A stretch of 64,000 bases of DNA from Sphingobacterium tabacisoli (GCF_017908035.1 NZ_JAEQMU010000001.1:1364001-1428000), one strand, 5' to 3'. Counted from the stretch's first letter, positions 8,433-19,448 are shown. Program-made: numbers and translations. The notes: generated by a model from the letters alone, not told the origin.

Positions 8433-9209
8433 CAAATTTTTTAATTCCTGCAAATCCACTGCTTCCTCAAAAATGCCAAACACAGCAGATCCCGATCCGG
8501 ACATAGCGGCATATAGCGCACCTTTTTCATACAGTACGTGTTTGATTTTCTCAATTTTGGGGTACCGTTCAAAAACACCGATTTCAAAATCATTCACCAG
8601 GTGATATTTCCATTCCTGTATAGGCAGTTGAATGGCCCTTTTCAGGTCTAAGACCGGCGTCTGCGGCATCACACATTGATAAGCTTCTACCGTAGAAATA
8701 TGAATATCAGGTTTTATAACAGCGATAAAATACGGAGATAGATCTACCGTCACATCTTCGAATGTCGTCCCTATTCCAGAAGCAAACACCGGTTTATTTT
8801 CTAGAAAGAAGGCACAATCTGCACCCAATCGCTCTGCATAAGGTTTAAGCTGTTCCATAGAAAGCCCTAGCTCATTAGCCTCATTCAACATCTTTAGGAC
8901 ATACGCAGCATCTGAAGACCCTCCTCCCAATCCCGCACCTATCGGAATATTTTTTAAAAGGTGGATAGTCATAGGAGCAATCCCATAGTCAGCATCCAAT
9001 AGCTCAAATGCCTTTTCACAGAGATTAGTTCCTCCTCCCGGGATAGACAAACCATCCGATTTGAAGGTCATTTTTTCCGCTGGTGTCAGCTCGATCACGT
9101 CATACAGCTTCACTGGATAGAACACCGTTTCTATATTATGGTAGCCATCCTGCCGCTTTTCAGTGACCAAAAGACCTAGATTGATTTTAGCGTTTGCAAA
9201 TGAAATCAT
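8403..9209 (-). CDS. ispE: 4-diphosphocytidyl-2-C-methyl-D-erythritol kinase
   Basis: This 268-residue GHMP kinase phosphorylates CDP-methylerythritol in the MEP isoprenoid pathway. It opens with the IspE-typical ANAKINLGLLVTEKRQDGYH, carries the ATP-binding PIGAGLGGGSSDAA motif near residue 92, and has the GADCAFF and AMSGSGSAVFG motifs. Length is normal for the family. It lies eight bases downstream of the DEAD-box helicase gene, so the two are probably co-transcribed. Confidence 0.96.
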   Translation of the reverse strand: MISFANAKINLGLLVTEKRQDGYHNIETVFYPVKLYDVIELTPAEKMTFKSDGLSIPGGGTNLCEKAFELLDADYGIAPMTIHLLKNIPIGAGLGGGSSDAAYVLKMLNEANELGLSMEQLKPYAERLGADCAFFLENKPVFASGIGTTFEDVTVDLSPYFIAVIKPDIHISTVEAYQCVMPQTPVLDLKRAIQLPIQEWKYHLVNDFEIGVFERYPKIEKIKHVLYEKGALYAAMSGSGSAVFGIFEEAVDLQELKNLGTVYYPVDL

Positions 9210-9217
9210 AGCTAAAC

Positions 9218-10450
9218 TTATTGCGAAGAAGCCTTCTTCGGTCTATTGAAATTACCTTTTTTATTAAAAGGCTTCCGCTTTCTCTTGTTATTGCTCTTTA
9301 ACCGAGGTTCGTAGGCCGGTCCTGGTTCAAATCCTTCAGGCAATGTCTCTTTGCGGATTTCGTACTCAACCAACTTTTCGATAAGAGAGAACTTTCCTTG
9401 ATCTTTGACATTTATAAAAGTAATCGCTGTTCCCGTAGTTGCCGCACGTGCTGTACGCCCTACCCTATGTACATAATCCTCCGGATCTGGTGGCACATCA
9501 TAATTGACCACCAAACTAATTCCCACAATATCGATCCCTCGTGAAATCACATCCGTACCGATCAACACATTTATCTTTTTGGCCCTAAATCGGCTCATAA
9601 TATCTTCCCGTTCGGATTGGTTCAGGTCCGAATGGAACCCTTCTACAGCCAGACCACTTTTATTCAGATCCCGGGCCAATGTTTTGACGATTTCCTTTTT
9701 AGAGGCAAATACAATCGCAGTGCTATACTTCGGATCTCTAAGAATATGCTGTAGCAGCGCATTCTTATGTTCATCATAGACGAGGTAAGCATGCTGATCT
9801 ATCCCTTCAGAAGGCTTGGATATTGCGATGTTTATTTCTTTCGGATTGTTTAAGATTTTCTTTGCCAGTCCCCTGATTTTGGTCGGCATGGTAGCAGAGA
9901 ACAACAACGTCTGTCTTTTTTGCGGCAGGTAGCTGATGATACGGATAATATCGTCGTAAAAACCCATATCCAACATCGTATCTGCTTCATCGAGAATAAG
10001 ATGTTTTAGATGCGTAAAATCAAACTTACCCGAACTCATATGACTGATCAGACGACCAGGTGTCGCTACAATAATATTAGCTCCTTCGCGGATAGCTCTT
10101 TTTTGCTGCTCATAGCCCATACCGTCTCCTCCACCGTATACAGCTATAGAAGTCGTACCTGTAAAATACCCCAGTCCCATAACCTGCTGGTCGATCTGCA
10201 GGGCCAGTTCCCGTGTCGGCACCAGTATAATGGTATCGACTCGTTCTCTTGGCTCCAGCCCATTCTTATGTAAAATAGGGAGCAAATATGCCGCAGTCTT
10301 ACCTGTACCTGTCTGCGCACAAGCTATTACATCTTCATTATCCAATATAACCGGTATGGTCTGTTCTTGTATGGGTGTCGCTTCTACAAAGCCCATGGTA
10401 TCGAGCCCTTCTTCCAACGTAGGGATGAAGCCAAATTCGTCAAATCTCAA
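9218..10450 (-). CDS. DEAD-box ATP-dependent RNA helicase (RhlE-like)
   Basis: This 410-residue protein shows all helicase motifs: Q motif (ATPIQEQ), AQTGTGKT, PTRELA, DEAD, SAT, and HRVGRTAR. A basic C-terminal tail of about 35 residues (KSNNKRKRKPFNKKGNFNRP) is typical of RhlE-like RNA helicases that remodel RNA and ribosomal precursors. The start codon appears to be TTG at 10450: no ATG is in frame upstream, and the MRFDEFGF start fits relatives. It forms an operon with ispE. Confidence 0.93.
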   Translation of the reverse strand: MRFDEFGFIPTLEEGLDTMGFVEATPIQEQTIPVILDNEDVIACAQTGTGKTAAYLLPILHKNGLEPRERVDTIILVPTRELALQIDQQVMGLGYFTGTTSIAVYGGGDGMGYEQQKRAIREGANIIVATPGRLISHMSSGKFDFTHLKHLILDEADTMLDMGFYDDIIRIISYLPQKRQTLLFSATMPTKIRGLAKKILNNPKEINIAISKPSEGIDQHAYLVYDEHKNALLQHILRDPKYSTAIVFASKKEIVKTLARDLNKSGLAVEGFHSDLNQSEREDIMSRFRAKKINVLIGTDVISRGIDIVGISLVVNYDVPPDPEDYVHRVGRTARAATTGTAITFINVKDQGKFSLIEKLVEYEIRKETLPEGFEPGPAYEPRLKSNNKRKRKPFNKKGNFNRPKKASSQ

Positions 10451-10597
10451 TGTATTGAAATATCTATATTATAAAATTAATCGAAGTTACTAATTTTTAG
10501 GCAATAATCCCGCGCTCTTTACCGACCAAAATTCCAGATTTACCGACTCGCTCTACGGGCTAACCTATTTACGCTGTGCCAGATTCATCATTCATAC

Positions 10598-10605
10598 TAC
10601 CTTTG
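10598..10605 (+). promoter_or_regulatory. -7 box of the DUF4342-like gene
   Basis: TACCTTTG is an exact TAnnTTTG match 30 bases before the ATG at 10635. Confidence 0.45.
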
Positions 10606-10634
10606 GACTATACAAACAATAAAAACAAAAAGAT

Positions 10635-10913
10635 ATGGCTACTAAAACAACATTTGATTTCAATAATGAGAACATAACAAGCGGTGTTCAGAACATTTTC
10701 AAAGCAGTACAGGACAGCAAACTTACTGTATCCTCCAGCGAAGGTAAACAATGGTTAAGTATTCCACTGATATTTGGATTGCTCATCGGTATAATCTTTC
10801 CTTTCGTAGCTGTTATAATCGTTGCACTAGTCTTACTTCGTGTGATTAAAGTAACTGTCGAACGTGAGATCCAGGATAGCATCAATGGCCAAAAGGCAAT
10901 AGATTCTAAGTAA
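10635..10913 (+). CDS. DUF4342-like small membrane protein
   Basis: This 92-residue protein has a polar N-terminal part with repeated acidic and Asn residues, then KQWLSIPLIFGLLIGIIFP and a hydrophobic span at about residues 45-70, and a charged tail. The layout (ligand-free helical part, LSIPL-type segment, membrane span) resembles the DUF4342 family. No enzymatic motif is present. It has its own -7 box and is monocistronic. The function is unknown. Confidence 0.6.
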   Translation: MATKTTFDFNNENITSGVQNIFKAVQDSKLTVSSSEGKQWLSIPLIFGLLIGIIFPFVAVIIVALVLLRVIKVTVEREIQDSINGQKAIDSK

Positions 10914-11077
10914 AAACGGAACGACCTGCAATCTTGAATGCTTGCTATAGTTTATCGAAAAGAAATAAAATTTCGTTAATTATGTGTTAAGATCAATGTT
11001 GAGATGAACCGAATGGCACCTTACTTGTCCTATGCGTGTGACATCAGTTTTATAACACACAACTTAATTACACACAT

Positions 11078-11461
11078 ATGAAAACGACAATTAAAATCTT
11101 AAGCCTATTGTTCATTGCAGTATTTACTTTAGCATCATGCAGCAAAGATGACGATCCAGCGGACAATGACCTATTTATTGGGAAGTACGAAGGTACGGTT
11201 TCCTTTAAAAGCACAAAAGACGGAGACACCGATGTTCCATCAACAAATGGTTCGGTAACGGTCACCAAGATTGGTGACACGTACTCATTTAACTTTTCAA
11301 ATGGCATTCCGAGCATCAAAGATATCACCATGAAAAAGGGAGATAACAACACCATTATGTTCAGCGATAATGGCATCGGTACCATTACAGTAACAGCTTC
11401 CAACCTATCCGTTGCCTTTACAAAAGATGGCAGAGGTTGGCTAGCGGATTGCAAACGTTAA
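11078..11461 (+). CDS. Small lipoprotein of unknown function
   Basis: This 127-residue protein starts with a lipoprotein signal peptide ending in LASC (Cys at about residue 21), followed by the acidic SKDDDPADND spacer common after Bacteroidota lipobox cysteines. The mature part is a short beta-rich domain (YEGTVSFKSTKDGD, GSVTVTKIGDTYSFNFSNG). I do not recognise a family. The acidic spacer suggests export to the cell surface. Confidence 0.8.
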   Translation: MKTTIKILSLLFIAVFTLASCSKDDDPADNDLFIGKYEGTVSFKSTKDGDTDVPSTNGSVTVTKIGDTYSFNFSNGIPSIKDITMKKGDNNTIMFSDNGIGTITVTASNLSVAFTKDGRGWLADCKR

Positions 11462-11512
11462 GTCGTATCAAAAAAAATACAAAAAAAACTTTACTTAGTG
11501 TAATAAATACAC

Positions 11513-11590
11513 TATATTTGTATCATCATAATTTAGGTTTATAATTGGTTATTAAAGGTTTTCATTCTCCCCGTTTGAAAACCTTTATTT
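11513..11590 (+). ncRNA. Candidate small RNA with own promoter and terminator
   Basis: TATATTTG at 11513-11520 is an exact -7 box. About 35 bases further on, AAAGGTTTTC (11554-11563) pairs perfectly with GAAAACCTTT (11577-11586), followed by a weak T run. No reading frame lies between. A transcript of 60-70 bases is possible. Alternatively the hairpin is just the terminator of the lipoprotein gene. Confidence 0.35.
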
Positions 11591-11682
11591 CAAACTTCAG
11601 ACCGACTGATACACAAAGTAGAATTAGATTTTTCAAAATTATACATGTTTAATAAGTAGTCTTCTATGCGTTGGAAAACTAC

Positions 11683-11721
11683 AAAAAAGAGGAAAGCGAT
11701 GTAAATCACCTTCCTCTTTTT
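11683..11721. terminator. Bidirectional terminator
   Basis: AAAAAGAGGAA and TTCCTCTTTTT pair around a partly paired loop. It lies between the plus-strand lipoprotein region and the end of sdhB on the minus strand. Confidence 0.8.
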
Positions 11722-11743
11722 AATAATTACTTCCTTAACCCAA

Positions 11744-12490
11744 TTATTTTCTCCGCGTCAGCGCCCGATTGTATTCATAGTTCATCCGTGCGATGTTCAG
11801 AACCGATATACCTTGCGGGCACTCCACCTCACATGCTTCGGTATTCGAACAGTGTCCAAATTCCTCTGCATCCATCTGCTCCACCATCCGGATCACCCTT
11901 TCCTGCCTTTCCTCTTTACCTTGAGGGAGCAGTACCAGATGGTTTATTTTTGCCGACGTAAACAAGGCGGCACTACTATTCTTACAAGTCGCCACACAGG
12001 CACCACAACCTATACAAGCGGCCGCATCGAATGCTTCTTCAGTAACCTGATGACTAACCGGCAATGCATGCGCATCAGGAGCCTGTCCAGTATTCGTAGA
12101 TACAAATCCTCCACTTGAAATAATCCGATCAAATGCCGAACGATCCACCCGTAAGTCTCTTTTTATAGGGAAAGCCTGTGACCTAAAAGGTTCTATAAAA
12201 ATAGTTTCATTGTCTGTAAAAGACCGTAAGTGCAACTGGCAGGTAGTCGTATTCTGGAGCGGTCCATGCGCAATACCATTTATCATCATTCCACATTGTC
12301 CACATATTCCCTCGCGGCAATCATGGTCAAATTCGACAGGTTCATCCCCCGTCAGTATCAAGCGTTCATTCAGGGTATCCAACATTTCTAAGAATGACAT
12401 GTGTGGATTTAGATCCTCTAGCACATAATCAACCAATTTACCTTGTGATTCCCGGTCTTTCTGACGCCAAATTTTAAGATTTAACTTCAT
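11744..12490 (-). CDS. sdhB: Succinate dehydrogenase/fumarate reductase iron-sulfur subunit
   Basis: This 248-residue subunit carries electrons between the flavoprotein and the membrane cytochrome b. The [2Fe-2S] site is CREGICGQCG with a further Cys in TTTCQLH. The [4Fe-4S]/[3Fe-4S] sites are CIGCGACVATC and CSNTEACEVECP. Its length matches the Bacteroidota type that works with a single five-helix cytochrome b. It is the last gene of the sdhC-sdhA-sdhB order, with 51 bases separating it from sdhA. Confidence 0.95.
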   Translation of the reverse strand: MKLNLKIWRQKDRESQGKLVDYVLEDLNPHMSFLEMLDTLNERLILTGDEPVEFDHDCREGICGQCGMMINGIAHGPLQNTTTCQLHLRSFTDNETIFIEPFRSQAFPIKRDLRVDRSAFDRIISSGGFVSTNTGQAPDAHALPVSHQVTEEAFDAAACIGCGACVATCKNSSAALFTSAKINHLVLLPQGKEERQERVIRMVEQMDAEEFGHCSNTEACEVECPQGISVLNIARMNYEYNRALTRRK

Positions 12491-12541
12491 ATATAATTCC
12501 TTTCTGAGCCGTCTGTTGCCAGATCGGTCTGATTTTTAATG

Positions 12542-14467
<1,926 letters not shown>

Positions 14468-14475
14468 TCTTAAGT

Positions 14476-15132
14476 TTAACCCGTAGTGATAAATATATAA
14501 ATAGGCATCATGGCAAATCCTGCACAGACTAGGATCGCATATACCGCACCTGCAACCTTTATCCAGCGTACATATTTAGGATGAAATACCCCCAGGGTAC
14601 GTAGCGCACTATGCACCCCATGAATGAGATGATAGCACAGTGCCACCATGGACAATACATAAATAACCACATACCACCATTCCTGAAATGTAGTCACAAC
14701 CAACTGGTAGAGGTCCTTATTTCCATTGCTATCTACCGGTAGTGTCCCAAATTTGTATACGTACCAAAAATTCTGAAAATGAATGACCAAAAAGATCAGT
14801 ATCAGCGTACCGAGCACGCCCATATTACGGCTATACCACTTACTGGCGCGCCCCCTTTGGTCTTTTTGATAGGGCTTAGCAGCCTTTTTGTTTTTTGAGG
14901 TAATAATCAAGGCATCTATCACATGGACGATAATACTGAGATAAAGCACATACGAAACCATCTTTATCAATCCGTTGCCTGATAGAAAATGAGAATACCA
15001 GTTAAATTGTAGGCGGGCTTCTTCTACCGGCAGGAACAACTGTAGATTTCCTAATAAATGTATAATTAGAAAGAACCCCAGAAAAAGTCCAGTCAGACAT
15101 AAAAGCATTTTACGAGATAATGTTGTCAACAT
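14476..15132 (-). CDS. sdhC: Succinate dehydrogenase cytochrome b subunit
   Basis: This is a five-helix membrane protein of about 218 residues with histidines placed as in the di-heme B-type subunit ([31 protein letters not shown]). It anchors SdhAB and passes electrons to or from menaquinone. I use the ATG at 15132 ([11 protein letters not shown]). An upstream TTG at 15159 would overlap the carrier gene by 14 bases and add no recognisable sequence. It is directly downstream of the SLC13 gene and probably translationally coupled. Confidence 0.92.
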   Translation of the reverse strand: MLTTLSRKMLLCLTGLFLGFFLIIHLLGNLQLFLPVEEARLQFNWYSHFLSGNGLIKMVSYVLYLSIIVHVIDALIITSKNKKAAKPYQKDQRGRASKWYSRNMGVLGTLILIFLVIHFQNFWYVYKFGTLPVDSNGNKDLYQLVVTTFQEWWYVVIYVLSMVALCYHLIHGVHSALRTLGVFHPKYVRWIKVAGAVYAILVCAGFAMMPIYIFITTG

Positions 15133-15145
15133 CGCAATACATATT

Positions 15146-16576
15146 TTAATAATAACCAATTACTTTCATCCACAATCCACCCACGGCCATATAGATCACC
15201 AGCAGCAGAATACCGATTTCCAGTCCCCTTAGCCACCAGGCTTTCAGCTCGACATAGCCGCTACCAAAATACACCGGTGCAGGCCCATGTCCATAATGGG
15301 TCAGCACGCCATAGATCGAGCCCATGAACCCCAGCATCATCGCCAGCAGCATTCCTGGTATACCTAAAGATATCCCCACACTCAGTAGGGCCGCATACAT
15401 AGCCGCCACATGAGCTGTAGCACTAGCAAAAATATAATGGCTGAAAAAGTAGACCAATACGATCACCGGAAAAGCTACCATCCAGCTGAGCCCGCCGATC
15501 TGCACTTTGACCAAGTCGCTAAACCAGCCTATAAAACCGAGCTCATTGAGCGAGCTGGCCATCATCACCAGTACAGCAAACCATACGATCGTATCCCAAG
15601 CCCCTTTCTCCGCCTTCACATCTTCCCAGGTCAGAACCGACGTCAACAACAACAACGTCAATCCGATAAATGCCGTAGTCGTCGCATCGATGGAAAGTGC
15701 TCCGCCAAAAATCCATAGCGCCAATAACACAAAAAATGCAAGCAACATCAGCCATTCGTTGACTTTTATCGGTCCCATTTCTTTCAACTTTTCACTCGCC
15801 ATCTTAGGCGCATCACCAGTTTTCTTCAATTCGGGAGGGTATATTTTATACATCACCAACGGTACGATAAAAAATGCCGCAAGACCAGGGATGAAACCAG
15901 CCGCCGCCCAGGACATCCAGGTGATATCAACCCCCAGATTGGCAGCAAACTTTTGGCACATCGGATTACTGGCTGTACCCGTCAGGAACATCGACGAGGT
16001 AATCAAGTTCATGTAATAACTATTGAGTGTCAAAAAAGAACCTAGCTTACGGTGCGTCTTCGGATCATCGGGTACAGACCCAAAACTCATCGCCATGGAC
16101 TTCATGATTGGATATATAATCCCTCCTCCCCGTGCTGTATTGCTCGGTATCGCCGGTGCTAAACACATATCTGCCAAGCCCAATCCATACGCTAGTCCGA
16201 GCGAACTTTTACCAAATACCTTAATAAAAAGGAAAGCGATCCGGTTTCCGAGTCCCGTCTTAATAAAACCACGGGCAATAAAAAAGGAAATACCGATCAG
16301 CCAGATTACCTTATCGCCAAAACCACTCAATGCCTTTACAATAGAAGCACCTGGGTTGCCCGGAGCAAGTACCTGTGTCAATGCCGTAAAACCGATGGCC
16401 ATCATACACATTGTCCCCATAGGGGCTGCCTTGAGGATGATTCCCAGAATTGTAGAGGCAAATATGGCAAACAGATGCCAGGCCTCAGGTGTCACCCCTT
16501 CAGGTGCGGGGATAAACCAAAGCGCCAGCGCAATTAAAAAGGTAATCCCTACTCTCTTGATGTTTATTTCTTTCAT
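15146..16576 (-). CDS. SLC13/DASS family dicarboxylate carrier
   Basis: This 476-residue polytopic protein of the divalent anion:sodium symporter family has two pseudo-repeats, each with an SNT-like motif (PSNTARGGG near residue 145; SATAHVAAMYAAL near residue 390). Such proteins import succinate, fumarate, malate or citrate. The location between a porin and sdhCAB on one strand argues for C4-dicarboxylate uptake feeding succinate dehydrogenase or fumarate reduction. The start codon is at the end of the conserved leader cassette, which fills the 140-base gap after the porin. Confidence 0.88.
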   Translation of the reverse strand: MKEINIKRVGITFLIALALWFIPAPEGVTPEAWHLFAIFASTILGIILKAAPMGTMCMMAIGFTALTQVLAPGNPGASIVKALSGFGDKVIWLIGISFFIARGFIKTGLGNRIAFLFIKVFGKSSLGLAYGLGLADMCLAPAIPSNTARGGGIIYPIMKSMAMSFGSVPDDPKTHRKLGSFLTLNSYYMNLITSSMFLTGTASNPMCQKFAANLGVDITWMSWAAAGFIPGLAAFFIVPLVMYKIYPPELKKTGDAPKMASEKLKEMGPIKVNEWLMLLAFFVLLALWIFGGALSIDATTTAFIGLTLLLLTSVLTWEDVKAEKGAWDTIVWFAVLVMMASSLNELGFIGWFSDLVKVQIGGLSWMVAFPVIVLVYFFSHYIFASATAHVAAMYAALLSVGISLGIPGMLLAMMLGFMGSIYGVLTHYGHGPAPVYFGSGYVELKAWWLRGLEIGILLLVIYMAVGGLWMKVIGYY

Positions 16577-16697
16577 ATGTAAATAATTATTTCATGAGCT
16601 CGCAAGCTCGGTTTGTCTTTTATCTGTCATATGGAATATCCAAACTATATTCATTCCTGTTTGTGCAGTTGCTGCTACATGGATATTTCATATATAA
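16577..16697 (-). promoter_or_regulatory. Conserved leader cassette upstream of the SLC13 gene
   Basis: This is the second copy of the fabG-type leader and fills most of the gap between porin stop and carrier start. On the minus strand ATGAAATATCC pairs with GGATATTCCAT. AACAAACCGAG-type sequence and a perfect GAGCT-TGCG-AGCTC hairpin follow, then AAATAATTATTTACAT just before the ATG. No separate promoter is visible, so it probably acts within the porin-carrier-sdh transcript. It encodes the 23-codon frame at 16620-16691. Confidence 0.6.
16620..16691 (-). CDS. Conserved 23-residue upstream ORF, second copy
   Basis: This frame encodes a peptide beginning MKYPC and ending NEYSLDIPYDR, with the same length as the copy before fabG (821-892). 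Both cysteines and the last eleven residues are identical. The stop lies 43 bases before the carrier start. It may be a leader peptide or a small protein. Changes between copies mix conservative (D/N, T/S) and one non-conservative (T/R) substitutions. Confidence 0.5.
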   Translation of the reverse strand: MKYPCSSNCTNRNEYSLDIPYDR

Positions 16698-16716
16698 ATA
16701 ATTTATTTCTCTTTCA

Positions 16717-17865
16717 TTAAAGCCTACTCTGAACCTGTACAATAAACAAGTTGCCGTTATAAGTAGTCGTATTGGCTACCTGATGCTTATAGCGGTCCAT
16801 CTGCATTCCGATCTGTATACGGGCACCGTAATCTTTCAAAAACTCTAATCCCAGCATCGGAGTCAGCGTCTGCCGCGGATTAGAATCCCTGCTAAAGCTT
16901 CTATCCAGGTACTCATAACGGCAGGAAGCCTCTATGGATCCTAAGTTTTTATGTCTGATCTGATAACGCAAATTGGGTAAGAAGTAGACACCCCGTACGA
17001 GATAACTATTGATATCACTTGCCCGATCTTCCTCGGGAATAGTTTTGTACAGCGCATGATTAGTCGCTTGCTTACCTTCCAGCTGTAGGTCTAGATTCCA
17101 TTTGGCCGAAAAAGGAATATTGCCAACAACATCCGCCCCCCAGGCATATACATTCTTTTTAATGACCTCTCCGACACCACCGTTCACCCCGATATTCACC
17201 CCATATTTTTTCGAGAGTCCAAAAACTAAACGCGTCATGTATTGCTTCCCGTTATCGCTGTCAGAGACCTGGTTCTTTCCATTTCCATTGACTACCGAGA
17301 CTGCATATTGAAAGGGCATCTTTCCCAGATGCAGGGTCCCTCCGATTGAAGCTCCTATCTGAAAGCTGGTCCAACCTAGCTTACCAAATTCGCTGTATTG
17401 GTTCGACCAATCCAATGACTTAATAATGTCTGCCGGAATTGTTTCTTCAATACCAAACCAAGGCCTGAACTGTCCCACAGTTATCGCCGCTTTAGGACTA
17501 AACGTGTATTTCAGATAGGCATTTTCCAATACACGTGTCTTCGGATCATTTTTAAAATCGGCAAGATTTACCAGTGCCACGACCTCCGTACGTTGGCTTA
17601 TTTTAGCCTGCACCTGCGCGCGCATATACTTCAGCGCAAAAGAATTACTAGTTCCAGAACGGTCCTCGTGATGCTGCCCTCCCACATCTACATCCTCATT
17701 AGTGCTCACCACATAACGAGCCTGAAACAATCCTTTAAACTTGAATGTCGGGTAATTTTCAAATTTTTTGCCCCAAGTGCTATCCGGTACCTGCGCATAG
17801 ACAGATGCAGGCCCCAGCAAGGCGATCAAGGAATAAAAAACAAGGTAAAGACATGTTCTTTTCAT
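16717..17865 (-). CDS. Phosphate-selective-porin-like outer membrane porin
   Basis: This 382-residue protein has a signal peptide ending near ASVYAQ (about residue 25) followed by alternating beta strands typical of the OprO/OprP-like porin family. The RPWFGIEETIP segment and the C-terminal hydrophobic strand LFIVQVQSRL are consistent with an outer membrane barrel. It is first in the unit with the dicarboxylate carrier and sdhCAB, so it is likely to let organic acids enter the periplasm. Substrate choice is inferred from context. Confidence 0.82.
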   Translation of the reverse strand: MKRTCLYLVFYSLIALLGPASVYAQVPDSTWGKKFENYPTFKFKGLFQARYVVSTNEDVDVGGQHHEDRSGTSNSFALKYMRAQVQAKISQRTEVVALVNLADFKNDPKTRVLENAYLKYTFSPKAAITVGQFRPWFGIEETIPADIIKSLDWSNQYSEFGKLGWTSFQIGASIGGTLHLGKMPFQYAVSVVNGNGKNQVSDSDNGKQYMTRLVFGLSKKYGVNIGVNGGVGEVIKKNVYAWGADVVGNIPFSAKWNLDLQLEGKQATNHALYKTIPEEDRASDINSYLVRGVYFLPNLRYQIRHKNLGSIEASCRYEYLDRSFSRDSNPRQTLTPMLGLEFLKDYGARIQIGMQMDRYKHQVANTTTYNGNLFIVQVQSRL

Positions 17866-17954
17866 AGGCTAATACACAGTTACAGTTTTTCATATAGTAG
17901 TTGGTTATAGTAGATACATGAATTGTCATCAAATTGTTTTAAAAAAATATTAAT

Positions 17955-17985
17955 TATAAAAAAACCGTTACGGAAAGTAACGGTT
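17955..17985 (-). terminator. Terminator of the FAD oxidoreductase unit
   Basis: AACCGTTAC and GTAACGGTT pair around a five-base loop. On the minus strand this is followed by seven Ts, so it ends transcription from 19401-18016. Confidence 0.85.
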
Positions 17986-18015
17986 GACAAGCTGAAACAT
18001 CTTATATGGACTGTA

Positions 18016-19221
18016 TTATCTACCAAAGGCAAATGCCTCCTGTAGGGGATGCACCTTCCCCTTTAGCCAAAAAGAAAGCATTTCCATGCCCACCACAGAG
18101 AAAGTAATGCCATTACCTCCAAATCCCAGCACGAAGTAAGCATTTTTAAAGTCTTGATGGGGTCCAATATACGGAAGCCCATCTTTTGTCTCGCCAAACG
18201 TACCTGTCCATGAAAAGTCAGTATAAAATGTCCTTTTAGGAAATAAGCGTTCAAAACTATTGCTGAGTTTACGCGCCTTACGTGCCAATAGGGCGTCCCT
18301 CCTTTTTGGGTTGCTAAATTTTTCGTCACCGCCTCCTATCAATACCCGCCCATCGTCCGTACAACGCATATAGATATAGGGTGCATCTGTATTCCAGACC
18401 AGTAGATTTCTGATCGGTTTACAGGCATCTGCATCGACTTCTGAGACAATGGCATACGTACTCAATAAGTTCACGAACTTTTCCTTGATCATGCTTTTAC
18501 TTTCGTACCCCACACAATACACCACTTTCTGCGCCTGAATCTTTGCTCCGGTACCTACCGTACAGAGACTATTCTCTTTACGGTGCCTCACCTTTTTGAG
18601 TTCCGTCCGGTCAAAGACCCGCAATCCCCGCTTATGGTTATAAGCCAATAATTCATGCAATAGACAGAAAGCATCTACGCTAGCCCCTTGTTGAGACAGA
18701 ATACCTCCGTACGTCTTTTCTAATCCAAAACGCTGGGATAAATCCTCCTTCGAAATCCATTCTACATCAAAGCCACCCGCTGCACGTGCTTCCAGCTCCT
18801 TCTTCAAACCGGCAACGTCTTTTCGCTTTGCTGCAAAATACAGTGACTCCTTCCGTACAAAACCAGCCTTTGAAGCGATTTCCTGGCTAATATCTTCCAA
18901 TTGGTCAATAGCCTCTGAACAGGCTATATAACTTGACAAGGCCTTTTCCGCACCGATGAGCTCACACAGCTTATAAAGTGGCACGTCAATTTCATACTGC
19001 AACATAGAGGTTGTCGCAGACGAACTGCCGTAGCCAATCTCCCGCTTATCGATTAGAACAGTATCATAGCCATCAGCAATACATTGATGTGCAATCAACG
19101 CCCCTGTTATCCCTCCTCCTACCACGAGAATTTCACATTCTATATCCTCCTTCAGGGAAGGATAAGAATCCAGCAAACCATTTTTTACAAGCCAAAAAGG
19201 CTCCGGTGATTTCAAGTCCAT
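18016..19221 (-). CDS. FAD-dependent oxidoreductase (DAO family)
   Basis: This 401-residue flavoprotein has the dinucleotide-binding ILVVGGGITGALIAHQC motif near residue 30 and the C-terminal FVLGFGGNGITFSVVG segment of the DadA/glycine-oxidase-like DAO fold. It probably oxidises an amine or amino acid, but no subfamily can be assigned. It follows a 56-residue membrane protein by nine bases, under a stress-type promoter at 19425-19448. Confidence 0.85.
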   Translation of the reverse strand: MDLKSPEPFWLVKNGLLDSYPSLKEDIECEILVVGGGITGALIAHQCIADGYDTVLIDKREIGYGSSSATTSMLQYEIDVPLYKLCELIGAEKALSSYIACSEAIDQLEDISQEIASKAGFVRKESLYFAAKRKDVAGLKKELEARAAGGFDVEWISKEDLSQRFGLEKTYGGILSQQGASVDAFCLLHELLAYNHKRGLRVFDRTELKKVRHRKENSLCTVGTGAKIQAQKVVYCVGYESKSMIKEKFVNLLSTYAIVSEVDADACKPIRNLLVWNTDAPYIYMRCTDDGRVLIGGGDEKFSNPKRRDALLARKARKLSNSFERLFPKRTFYTDFSWTGTFGETKDGLPYIGPHQDFKNAYFVLGFGGNGITFSVVGMEMLSFWLKGKVHPLQEAFAFGR

Positions 19222-19230
19222 AAGTTTTAC

Positions 19231-19401
19231 CTAATCAAAGCCTACGTCATTTTTAAAAAACACAAAATAGATAATGGCCAATATTACTACTGCAATAGCA
19301 ATCGCCCACATAATTCCCTTTCCTGCTGGCTTATCATCCGGTTCATTCTTTACCACCTCTGGTACCTGTCCCTCATATTCTTCTTTATCGTTCGTTTCCA
19401 T
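19231..19401 (-). CDS. Small single-span membrane protein
   Basis: A 56-residue frame starts METNDKEEYEGQVP, is strongly acidic for about 25 residues, then has one hydrophobic span (IMWAIAIAVVILAIIYFVFF) and a short tail. Start and stop fit tightly between the promoter and the FAD oxidoreductase gene, nine bases away. It is probably a small tail-type membrane protein made in stress. No family is recognised. Confidence 0.65.
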   Translation of the reverse strand: METNDKEEYEGQVPEVVKNEPDDKPAGKGIMWAIAIAVVILAIIYFVFFKNDVGFD

Positions 19402-19424
19402 GGTCTTAAGTTTTTGTGTAAAAT

Positions 19425-19448
19425 GAACAGCTCAATTCCTATTTAGTT
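19425..19448 (-). promoter_or_regulatory. Stress-type promoter, AAC-N17-GTTC
   Basis: On the minus strand AAC (19448-19446) is followed after 17 bases by GTTC (19428-19425), 24 bases before the start at 19401. Confidence 0.65.

Noticed and set aside
15133..15159. TTG start for sdhC overlapping the carrier gene
   Set aside because: An ATG at 15132 gives the expected N-terminus without overlap.
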